A DNA stretch of 64,000 bases, taken from NCBI GenBank assembly GCA_900316615.1, contig ONDU01000002.1, forward strand, positions 1 to 64,000. The letters run 5' to 3'. Position 1 is the stretch's first letter; each line of letters starts with the position of its first letter. Below, piece by piece: positions 36,887 to 44,665 of the stretch. The DNA is from an uncultured Eubacteriales bacterium. GTDB lineage: Bacteria; Bacillota; Clostridia; Oscillospirales; Acutalibacteraceae. A program made the translations under genes and the position numbers. Under the pieces are notes generated by a model that saw only the letters and a program-made list of their open reading frames with translations, did no database searches and was not told the origin of the DNA.

Positions 36887-37972
36887 TTAATACTTTGTGG
36901 GACTGGCTGAAAGATATTTTTTAACCATCAATGCAACCTTGAATACTATAGCGTCCTCAAATTCTCTCAGATCAAGACCTGTAAGCTTCTTGATTTTTTC
37001 AAGTCTGTAAACCAGAGTATTTCTGTGAACAAACAGCTTTCTTGAGGTTTCGGAAACGTTGAGGCTGTTTTCAAAGAACTTCTGAATAGTAAACAATGTT
37101 TCCTGATCCAAAGACTCTATCGAGCTTTTCTTGAAAACCTCTTTAAGGAACATTTCGCAGAGGGTTGTGGGAAGCTGATATATAAGTCTTGCGATACCTA
37201 GGTTGTCATAGCTTATTATAGCACGCTCCGTATCAAAAACCTTTCCGACTTCAAGTGCCGACTGAGCCTCCTTGAAGGAACGTGATAAGTCCTTTATTCC
37301 CGTAACTACAGTTCCTATACCTACGGTACAATGAGTATAGAATTCGCTTGAAAGCGTGTCAACTATAGAACTGGCAAGCTTTTCCAAATCCTTTGAATCT
37401 ATTCCCGACTTTATCTCTTTTACAAGTGCTATGTCGTTCTCGTTTATGCTTATTACGAAATCCTTCGTTTTGTCGGGGAAGAAGTTCTGAACAACATCAT
37501 AAGCCGATATGTCGGTTTTAGATGTTATCTTTATCAGCATACAAACTCTTGCGACCTCAGAATTGAATCTAAGTTCTCTTGCTTTAAGATATATGTCACC
37601 GGGCAGAATATTATCAAGAATAACATTTTTGATAAAGTTTGCCCTGTCATACTTTTCGTCATAATACTGTTTTATGCTGCCAAGCGAAACAGCGAGAAGC
37701 TGTACGTACCTCTGAGCAATACTGTCGTTGCCCTCAACAAAAACGGCATATTCTCCGTTTGCACCGTTTCCGAATGATTTGAAGGTCTGTCCGTTTATAA
37801 CAAACGGAGCTGTAGAGCTTAAAGTTTCTGTTGTTATGTTGTCGATAACCTCACCTATTCTTCCAAGCTCGCTGCAGGCGATAACAACTGAAGTATCGTC
37901 AACTACACCTATTGCCCTGTCGATTGCATCCTTCATCTGATGAATTACACCTTGAAATAATCTATTAGACAT
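36887..37972 (-). CDS. CdaR/PucR-type transcriptional regulator
   Basis: 361 residues. An N-terminal sensing region leads to a GGDEF-like middle segment (THCTVGIGTVVTGIKDLSRSF). The C-terminal helix-turn-helix (HTH_30) contains NVSETSRKLFVHRNTLVYRL and KKLTGLDLREFEDAI. Such proteins respond to sugar diacids, purines or unknown ligands. The start is ATG 37972, eight bases after GAGGT. The gene is alone, with its own terminator, between ftsE and the ABC-F gene. The 211-base gap upstream (37973-38183) holds nothing I recognise beyond AT-rich sequence. Confidence 0.85.
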   Translation of the reverse strand: MSNRLFQGVIHQMKDAIDRAIGVVDDTSVVIACSELGRIGEVIDNITTETLSSTAPFVINGQTFKSFGNGANGEYAVFVEGNDSIAQRYVQLLAVSLGSIKQYYDEKYDRANFIKNVILDNILPGDIYLKARELRFNSEVARVCMLIKITSKTDISAYDVVQNFFPDKTKDFVISINENDIALVKEIKSGIDSKDLEKLASSIVDTLSSEFYTHCTVGIGTVVTGIKDLSRSFKEAQSALEVGKVFDTERAIISYDNLGIARLIYQLPTTLCEMFLKEVFKKSSIESLDQETLFTIQKFFENSLNVSETSRKLFVHRNTLVYRLEKIKKLTGLDLREFEDAIVFKVALMVKKYLSASPTKY

Positions 37973-38183
37973 AATAACATACCTCACAATTTCTTTTTAT
38001 TATAAACTTAAAATATTTTTATTTCATAAAATTGAATATTTAATTCACAATAAGTAATTTTGCCTAAAAACATATATATACAATAACTCATTATTTCTAT
38101 AATATCTATTTTACACAAATTTTTTTTAAATTGCAACAGTTTTAGCAATAAAAAGAATGAAAAGATATAAATTTTTCATAAGA

Positions 38184-40130
38184 TTAATTCAATTTATCAG
38201 ATTTTTCCATTTTCTCAAGCTCCAACTGGGTCATTTCCCAGCATTCGTAAATTTCGTCCTTATTTTTCTGACATTTTTCAAGCTCGCAGGTAAGCTGCAT
38301 AAGCTTTTCAAAGTCTGATGCAGTGCTTTCTTCTGAGATTTCGAGCTGCAATTTTTCTTCAAGCTCATCAAGAGCCGTCATATCAGCTTCACATTTCTGT
38401 ATTTTGGTTCTGAGCTTTCTTATATTCGACTGCAATTCCTTTCTTTTTCTGTATTCCTCAGCATTGACGCTCTCATTTTTCTTTACGGAAGCTGTTTCAA
38501 ATTTTTTTTCAAGACTTTTCGACTTTTCCACATAATAATCATAGTTGCCCGTATACTCCCTCATACCGCTTTCGTCAAGATATAAAATCCTGTCTGCAAG
38601 CTTATTTATAAAATATCTGTCGTGCGAAATTATAAGCAGAGTTCCCTCATAATCATTCAAAGTATTTTCAAGAGCCTCTCTTGAATTTGTGTCAAGATGG
38701 TTTGTCGGTTCGTCAAGCAAAAGAAAATTGCTGCCCTCAAGCATAAGCTTGAGCAGTGCTATTCTTGCCCTTTCTCCTCCGCTGAAGCCAGACAGCTTTT
38801 TAAATACATCATCACCCTTGAATAAAAATGACCCCAGTGCCGTTCTTACCTGAGTTTGTGTCATAAAGGGGAACATATCCCATACTTCATCAAGTGCGGT
38901 ATTTTCAAGATTGAGATTTTCCTGTACCTGGTCAAAATATCCCGTATCTACATTTACACCGAACTCGATTCTTCCGCTGTCGCTGCTTGTCTTATTAAGC
39001 AAGATTTTAAACAGGGTAGTTTTTCCGCAGCCGTTTGCTCCCAGAATGAACACTCTCTCCTTACGCTTTATGTTGAAGCTTACGTCGGAAAAAAGCCTCT
39101 TTTTTCCGAAGCTCTTTGAAAGCCTTTCCACTTTCAGAACATCGTTTCCGCTCGTTCTTTTAGGCTCAAATCTGAACCGTATACCCTCAAGCTCTCTGTC
39201 GTCGGGTTCAACAAGGGCTTCCCTGAGCCTGTCAGCCTGCTTCTGCTTGCTTTGTGCGGTTATAAAATTATGTGCCTGTCCCCACCTTTTCTGCTGTTCG
39301 ACTATACCCTCTATTCTCCTTATTTCCTTTAAATCGTTTTCATATCTTTTTCTCATATCCTCAAGAATTTTCTTCTTCTTTTCTATAAATTCGGTATACC
39401 CTCCCTTATAGCATACCGTTTTGCAATGCTCAAGCTCTATTGTCTTATTCGTCACAGAATCAAGAAAATATCTGTCATGAGATATTATTATTACCGAACC
39501 GTTAAAATCCTTTATAAAGCTCTCCAGCCATTCTACAGAGGCTATATCAAGATGGTTTGTCGGCTCGTCCAGCAAAAGAAAATTTGCTCCGCTTAACAAC
39601 AGCTTCGCAAGACACAGCTTTGAACGCTGTCCGCCGCTGAGCTTTCCTGTTTCCATAGAAAATTCTTCATCGCTGAAACCAAGTCCGAGAAGAGTTGAGC
39701 GTGTTCTGCTTGCATACGTAAGACCTCCGTTTAGTTCAAATTCCTCCTGAAGTCTTACATTTCTCTCTATAAGCCTGTCACGCTCTTTTTCATCTTCTTC
39801 AAGCTCTATAAGTACAGGAAGCTCCTCAAGCTCCTTTTCCTGCTGTATGAGCTTATCAAACACCGACAGCAGTTCATCATATATATTTCTTTCGGGATAA
39901 CTGCATGCGTGCTGCTCCAGATACCCGACAACCGTATCACCCGAATAAACAACTTCTCCGTTCGTCTGTTCAAGCTGACCGCTCAAAATTTTGAATATAG
40001 TTGTTTTTCCTGTTCCGTTTGCACCTACGAAGCCTATTTTATCCTTAGCTTCGATCTCGAAAGAAACTCCTCTGAAAAGTGTTCTTTCGACAAATGTCAT
40101 TTCAAGATTTCTGACGCTCAATACCGACAT
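38184..40130 (-). CDS. ABC-F family ribosome-associated ATPase
   Basis: 648 residues with two ABC domains and no membrane segment. Walker A motifs are GANGTGKTTI and GANGCGKTTL. Signatures are LSGGQRSKLCLAKLL and FSGGERARIALLKLM. Both Walker B regions read FLLLDEPTNHLD. A charged interdomain linker and a C-terminal coiled coil (about 560-648) follow. ABC-F proteins act on the ribosomal E site in translation or antibiotic protection; the subgroup is not determined. The start is ATG 40130. The frame is open to 40226, but that extension is read-through of the dispersed repeat. Confidence 0.93.
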   Translation of the reverse strand: MSVLSVRNLEMTFVERTLFRGVSFEIEAKDKIGFVGANGTGKTTIFKILSGQLEQTNGEVVYSGDTVVGYLEQHACSYPERNIYDELLSVFDKLIQQEKELEELPVLIELEEDEKERDRLIERNVRLQEEFELNGGLTYASRTRSTLLGLGFSDEEFSMETGKLSGGQRSKLCLAKLLLSGANFLLLDEPTNHLDIASVEWLESFIKDFNGSVIIISHDRYFLDSVTNKTIELEHCKTVCYKGGYTEFIEKKKKILEDMRKRYENDLKEIRRIEGIVEQQKRWGQAHNFITAQSKQKQADRLREALVEPDDRELEGIRFRFEPKRTSGNDVLKVERLSKSFGKKRLFSDVSFNIKRKERVFILGANGCGKTTLFKILLNKTSSDSGRIEFGVNVDTGYFDQVQENLNLENTALDEVWDMFPFMTQTQVRTALGSFLFKGDDVFKKLSGFSGGERARIALLKLMLEGSNFLLLDEPTNHLDTNSREALENTLNDYEGTLLIISHDRYFINKLADRILYLDESGMREYTGNYDYYVEKSKSLEKKFETASVKKNESVNAEEYRKRKELQSNIRKLRTKIQKCEADMTALDELEEKLQLEISEESTASDFEKLMQLTCELEKCQKNKDEIYECWEMTQLELEKMEKSDKLN

Positions 40131-40185
40131 AACATACTCACTTTCCGTATAAAAATATATTCTTAATTTTTTATATAATTCCACC

Positions 40186-40291
40186 ATAAAGTTTAGGTCA
40201 AGCCTTTTCAAAGGCTTGCGGGTCAAGGGCAGAGCCCTTGCGGGTCGAGGGCAGAGCCCCGGCAGGATTTTTAAGGGTGCAACCCTTAAAC
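40186..40291 (+). repeat. Dispersed repeat, copy 9 (four hairpins)
   Basis: The middle hairpin is doubled, CAAGGGC-AGA-GCCCTTG then CGAGGGC-AGA-GCCCCGG, and the second has lost one or two pairs. Hairpin 3 is AAGGGT-GCA-ACCCTT, with a changed loop but an intact stem. Confidence 0.88.
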
Positions 40292-40340
40292 TATTCTATC
40301 AAACCGCAGATAAATATTCAACCTTTGAAATATGACAAAA

Positions 40341-40388
40341 AATAAAAAGGGTAAACATTCAGCTTTAAGCGGTATGTTTATCCCTTTT
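40341..40388 (-). terminator. Terminator of the citrate synthase gene
   Basis: On the minus strand AAAAGGGATAAACAT pairs with ATGTTTACCCTTTTT (one bulge), followed by TATTTTTTG. Confidence 0.8.
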
Positions 40389-40401
40389 GTAAATCTCTGA
40401 G

Positions 40402-41748
40402 TTAACCTCTCTTTTCAATGTCTATATACTCACGCTCTTCTACAAGGCTCTTATATGCAGGACGTATTATTTTATCAACATTTATAAGCTCCTCCAGCCT
40501 GTGAGCACTCCAGCCTACAATCCTCGCTATCGCAAATATAGGCGTGTAAAGCTCCAGCGGAATATCAAGCATACTGTAAACAAAGCCGCTGTAAAAGTCA
40601 ACATTTGCACTTACACCCTTATACATCTTCCTCCGTTGCGATATAAGATTAGGTGCCATTTCCTCTATCATTGAAAACAATTTGAAATCCTTATCCATAT
40701 GCTTTTCTTCAGCAAGACCTCTTACAAACTTCTTGAATACCTGAGCCCTCGGGTCGGATACCGAATATATAGCATGTCCCATACCATATATAAGTCCCTT
40801 TCCGTCAAAAGCCCTGCCGTCAAGAATAGCTTCAAGATAAGCTCTTACCTGCTCACGGTCTGAAATATCGCTTACATTCTTTTTCAGGTCGTCCATCATC
40901 TGAACAACTTTCAGATTTGCTCCTCCGTGCTTTGGTCCTTTCAGCGAGGAAAGAGCTGCGGCTATTACTGAATAAGTGTCCGAGCCTGACGAAGAAACAA
41001 CGTGAGTTGTAAACGTGGAATTATTTCCTCCGCCATGCTCCATATGTAAAATCAAGGCTGCGTCAAGAACCCTTGCTTCAAGATCTGTATACTGCATATC
41101 CGCCCTTAACATTCTGAGTATGTTTTCTGCTGTTGAAAGCTTAGGGTCCGGACGGTGTATAAACAAACTGTTATTACATTCATAATGATTGTAGGCATGA
41201 TAACCGTATACAGCAAGCATAGGGAAAACTGCTATTAAATGAATACACTGTCTGAGTACGTTTTCAATGGAAATATCATCTGCTTTATCGTCATACGCCG
41301 AAAGAGTAAGAACACTCTTTGTCATAGAATTCATTATATCCTTACTCGGAGCTTTCATTATAACATCTCTTGTAAAGCTTGCAGGAAGAATCATATTTTC
41401 TCCGAGTACTTTCTTGAATTCATCATACTGCTGTTTTGTAGGCAAATCTCCGAAAATCAAAAGATACATAGCTTCTTCAAAACCAAAATGCTCTGATTTT
41501 CCCGAATTTTTCACCAAATCCTTAATAGAATATCCTCTGAAAAGAAGCTTTCCTGCACATGGAATTCTTTTTCCGTTTTCCTCTTTTGAAGCGATAACGC
41601 TTGATATATTTGTAAGTCCTGCAAGTACTCCGACACCGTTTTTGTCACGAAGTCCCTTCTGTACATCATATTTTGAAAAAAGAGCAGTATCTATGGTGCT
41701 GTTTTCAATACATCTTTTTGCAGCTATGCTTATATATGAATTATCCAT
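40402..41748 (-). CDS. gltA: Citrate synthase
   Basis: A 448-residue enzyme condensing acetyl-CoA with oxaloacetate. The active-site histidine region HMEHGGGNNSTFTTH and GPKHGGAN are present, then YGMGHAIYSVSDPRAQVF and the C-terminal RIVGWSAHRLEEL. The long form with an N-terminal helical part is common in Clostridia, where it feeds an incomplete TCA branch to 2-oxoglutarate. The start is ATG 41748, ten bases after GGAGG; an ATG three codons earlier is too close. A promoter and terminator frame the single gene. A 2-methylcitrate role cannot be excluded. Confidence 0.92.
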   Translation of the reverse strand: MDNSYISIAAKRCIENSTIDTALFSKYDVQKGLRDKNGVGVLAGLTNISSVIASKEENGKRIPCAGKLLFRGYSIKDLVKNSGKSEHFGFEEAMYLLIFGDLPTKQQYDEFKKVLGENMILPASFTRDVIMKAPSKDIMNSMTKSVLTLSAYDDKADDISIENVLRQCIHLIAVFPMLAVYGYHAYNHYECNNSLFIHRPDPKLSTAENILRMLRADMQYTDLEARVLDAALILHMEHGGGNNSTFTTHVVSSSGSDTYSVIAAALSSLKGPKHGGANLKVVQMMDDLKKNVSDISDREQVRAYLEAILDGRAFDGKGLIYGMGHAIYSVSDPRAQVFKKFVRGLAEEKHMDKDFKLFSMIEEMAPNLISQRRKMYKGVSANVDFYSGFVYSMLDIPLELYTPIFAIARIVGWSAHRLEELINVDKIIRPAYKSLVEEREYIDIEKRG

Positions 41749-41786
41749 ATAACTCATACCTCCGTAAACAACCGTTATTATCGTCA

Positions 41787-41816
41787 ATGATAACATTTTT
41801 ATAAGTTATTTGTCAA
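41787..41816 (-). promoter_or_regulatory. Probable promoter of the citrate synthase gene
   Basis: On the minus strand, TTGACA, an 18-base spacer and TATCAT. The start of transcription would fall about 30 bases upstream of the ATG. Confidence 0.6.
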
Positions 41817-41865
41817 TTTTATTGTATATAAATTAATTTATTATTAATAATTAAGATGATTTGCA

Positions 41866-41895
41866 CAAAAAAAACGACTGTCCTCCGGACAGCCG
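41866..41895 (-). terminator. Terminator of the 5S rRNA gene
   Basis: On the minus strand CGGCTGTCC-GGA-GGACAGTCG is followed by eight T. It begins seven bases beyond the 5S 3' end. Confidence 0.9.
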
Positions 41896-41902
41896 CTCGA
41901 AT

Positions 41903-42018
41903 GTTGGCATCTCCCTATTTTTCCAGACCGTCACCAGTCAAGTATCTTCGGCACGACTGAGCTTAACTTCTGTGTTCGGTATGGGAACAGGTGTACCCTC
42001 AGCGTAATCAACACCAAC
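41903..42018 (-). rRNA. rrf: 5S ribosomal RNA, solitary gene
   Basis: A 116-base 5S rRNA on the minus strand. The terminal stem is GTTGGTGT/ATGCCAAC. The conserved internal blocks CCCATACCGAACACAGAAG and TTAAGCTC are present, as is the loop E/arm segment GATACTTGACTGG. No 16S, 23S or tRNA gene adjoins it. It has its own promoter (42058-42086) and terminator (41866-41895), so it is an independent unit between citrate synthase and the amylases. Confidence 0.95.
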
Positions 42019-42057
42019 TTTTTATTCACTTGCGTTGTATCTCTCAACAACAACGTT

Positions 42058-42086
42058 ATTATATCATCTTGTTTTATTAAATGCAA
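42058..42086 (-). promoter_or_regulatory. Promoter of the solitary 5S rRNA gene
   Basis: On the minus strand, TTGCAT, a 17-base spacer and a perfect TATAAT. Transcription would begin about 30 bases before mature 5S. The rest of the 42019-42290 gap is AT-rich and has only the amylase terminator. Confidence 0.75.
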
Positions 42087-42195
42087 GTCTTTTTTACGAT
42101 TTTTTTAAATTTATAAAATTATTATTGTTTTTATTATCAATGCTGTATACTTTTATTCATTAGCACATAAATTCAAATGAAAAAGCGGTCTGATG

Positions 42196-42230
42196 TAAAA
42201 ACAAGGAGCTTTCCGTATCGGAAAGCTCCT
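42196..42230 (-). terminator. Terminator of the first amylase gene
   Basis: AGGAGCTTTCCG-ATA-CGGAAAGCTCCT, a perfect 12-bp stem on the minus strand, followed by TGTTTTT. Confidence 0.88.
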
Positions 42231-42290
42231 CTTTCTGCATTATAACAATTCCGTTAAAAACTGTTTTATGCAGATAATTTAATTTTCAGA

Positions 42291-44549
42291 TTATTTCAGG
42301 TATTCAGTTGTTCCGCCGATTTTTCCGCTTATGCCCTTATAGCCGTTTGAACTAAGTACATATACACGGCAGTTTCCTTTTCCTGATGCGGGAACTGAAA
42401 GTGTTCCGCCTGTAACCTGCTTTGTATCACCTGTTACAGCATCAATATATGTTCCGTTGGGAATACCGGAGAATGTTGCTGCATTTGTAACAGCTACACA
42501 AGCAAAGCTCTTTTCGCCTGTTTCGGGGTCTGTATAGCCACGCTTGAAGCACATATCGCCTACAGAAGCATACTGTCCTTTCTGGAGTGCAGGAACAGCA
42601 CGTCTTATTTTGTTGAGCTTTATAAGCTGCTGTGAAAGGGTACTGCTGAGTGTTTCGTTTACTTTGCCGCTTGCAGTATAAGTTCCGAAGTCACTTGCTG
42701 TTACCGTACCCTCAAGATAATCACCAAAGTAAGCACGGCCTGTTTCGCTCAGCGGAGCATTCGGGCCTACATCTATACGTGCACCTGCCATAAACTCTAC
42801 TTCACTGCCGTAATACAGGCAAGGAATACCACGGAAAGTAAACATAAGGCACATATTCTCTGCCCATGCCTGTGTACCTGCATTGTAGCGGAAATACTGG
42901 CACTCGTCGGGGCTGTAGTCATGAGAGTCAACATAAACAACGTTCCATGTAGCGTCATTGAAGTACTTATCCTCACTGAGTGCAGCACCGTAAGCACTGC
43001 CGGCTGTATAGAAGTTCCAGTGCATTGTAAAGTCTATAGTACCTGTACCGTTTGCCTTGCTGTAGTCGGGAGTATGATAGTCATTACCGTTGAGGAAAGC
43101 ATTATCACTTTCAAGCATACCGCTTGCTGTCTGATACTGTCCGTAATGTGCGATAGCGTTTTCATAGTTGGACTGCCAGTCTGAGGTACTCCAGTTATTC
43201 TGCCATTTGCTGTCTGTTTCCTTCCAAGTATAGAAGAAGCTTGAGTCGGACTGTCCGCCCTCGTTTACTGCCTCTCTTCTTCTTGCACATACCTCACCGA
43301 AAATGTAGAAGTTCTTTACTGCTGTAAATGTCGGGAAATATGCACTGTTGAGAGTCCATCTGTTGATGTGCTTTTCAGTATCAAAACGGAATGCGTCTAC
43401 GCCCATATCCACATACTGCATATAAGCATTTGTCAGATATTCCGCCATATCGGGATGCTCTGTATTGATGTCCACACAGTCGTCAGCCATCTGACCTGTC
43501 TGCTCCGTATATGAACCCCAGCTTAAAGATTTATCGTGGTGGTAGTAGTGAAGAGGTTCCTTGTCATCGTCCTTCATTGCGGCAATTCTTGCATGGAACT
43601 GTGCAGCACCGTCAAGACTGTCATAATTAGGATATGCCTTTGCAAGTCCGCCGTTGGGATTAAGTGTAAGGCAGCTGATAGACTCAAGGTCTTTGAGGGA
43701 ATTGTAGTGTTTGATAAAGAAAGGTGCGATATAGTTCTCACCAAAGTTACAGGTATGATTCCATACAACGTCCTGTATAAGCTTCATACCCTTTGCGTGT
43801 ACTGCTGCAATAACATCTTCAAATGTTGTATCACTGCTTTCGTAACGGGGGTCAACCTTTGTGAAATCTGACGCATGATAACCGTGATAGTCATAGCTGC
43901 TTGTGTTTTCAACAACCGGAGTAACCCAGATAGCACTGAAGCCGAGTGCCTTGATGTAGTCGAGTTTCTGAATCAAGCCCTTGAAATCTCCACGCCATGC
44001 AGGGTCGCTGTCAGGATTGTTTGCTTTTGTATCGTCCCAGCAGTGAACGTTGTTGCCTGTATCACCGTCATAAAATCTTGTTGTGATTATAAAGTAAATT
44101 GATTCTTCTCTTAAATCTGTACGTTCTGAAACAGGGTCAGGTGAATAAGGGTCTGAGGTGTACCATCTGTTGTCCTTATACCACCAGTGACCTTGTGTCT
44201 TGTCGTTATATTCTCTTGTAAGCTCAGCTGACTGCTTTCCGTTTTCAACAAAGATGAAGTTTATCTTGGTAACGTTGCTGAAGCTGTACTTGTAGCAGTT
44301 AGGGCCTTTTGCCGATGTATCTGCGGTCATTTTAGAGCCGGGATATGTCGGTGAGTTGATGTTGGTGGGAAGGCTGTTCCAGTAGTATATATTGGGTACT
44401 GTGGAGCTGCCGTAGTAGTGGATAGTGATACCGCTGCCAGCCTGTGCTTCCTGTGTATCTGTCGTTACAGCGTTGACCGTAAGCATACCGCAGGTTACAA
44501 CAAGCATAACCACCAGCACGATTGAAACAACTCTTTTAAAGCCATTCAT
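42291..44549 (-). CDS. Secreted alpha-amylase, CBM26 plus GH13
   Basis: 752 residues. A signal peptide spans about 1-28. A CBM26-like starch-binding module covers about 38-130 (IHYYGSSTVPNIYYWNS, then YKYSFSNVTKINFIF). The GH13 catalytic domain spans about 150-640, followed by a C-terminal beta domain. Region I is DVVWNH (Asp260-His265), region II FRFDTEKH (nucleophile Asp390), region III FGEVC (acid Glu419) and region IV VDSHD (Asp544). It hydrolyses alpha-1,4 bonds in starch outside the cell. There is no dockerin or LPXTG. The protein ends in a GISGKIGGTTEYLK tail shared with the next amylase. The two amylases appear to be a duplicated pair 116 bases apart. Confidence 0.93.
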   Translation of the reverse strand: MNGFKRVVSIVLVVMLVVTCGMLTVNAVTTDTQEAQAGSGITIHYYGSSTVPNIYYWNSLPTNINSPTYPGSKMTADTSAKGPNCYKYSFSNVTKINFIFVENGKQSAELTREYNDKTQGHWWYKDNRWYTSDPYSPDPVSERTDLREESIYFIITTRFYDGDTGNNVHCWDDTKANNPDSDPAWRGDFKGLIQKLDYIKALGFSAIWVTPVVENTSSYDYHGYHASDFTKVDPRYESSDTTFEDVIAAVHAKGMKLIQDVVWNHTCNFGENYIAPFFIKHYNSLKDLESISCLTLNPNGGLAKAYPNYDSLDGAAQFHARIAAMKDDDKEPLHYYHHDKSLSWGSYTEQTGQMADDCVDINTEHPDMAEYLTNAYMQYVDMGVDAFRFDTEKHINRWTLNSAYFPTFTAVKNFYIFGEVCARRREAVNEGGQSDSSFFYTWKETDSKWQNNWSTSDWQSNYENAIAHYGQYQTASGMLESDNAFLNGNDYHTPDYSKANGTGTIDFTMHWNFYTAGSAYGAALSEDKYFNDATWNVVYVDSHDYSPDECQYFRYNAGTQAWAENMCLMFTFRGIPCLYYGSEVEFMAGARIDVGPNAPLSETGRAYFGDYLEGTVTASDFGTYTASGKVNETLSSTLSQQLIKLNKIRRAVPALQKGQYASVGDMCFKRGYTDPETGEKSFACVAVTNAATFSGIPNGTYIDAVTGDTKQVTGGTLSVPASGKGNCRVYVLSSNGYKGISGKIGGTTEYLK

Positions 44550-44665
44550 CGTATTTTCCTCCTTTATTTTTTATATTTTTTATATTTTTTCCCTGAGAGC
44601 AGGGCTTGTGCACAAATATGCACGGTTCATAATATCTGTTTGTTTTTTATTAGTTTGTTTGTTTT

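Noticed and set aside
37973..38183. Gap upstream of the CdaR-type gene as an ncRNA
   Set aside because: Only AT-rich sequence with no stable stem or promoter match was seen.
40131..40226. N-terminal extension of the ABC-F gene ([12 protein letters not shown])
   Set aside because: It is translation of the dispersed repeat. ATG 40130 gives the conserved ABC-F N-terminus.
41903..42018. 5S rRNA as the end of an rRNA operon
   Set aside because: It has its own promoter on its 5' side and amylase genes beyond; no 23S sequence is present.
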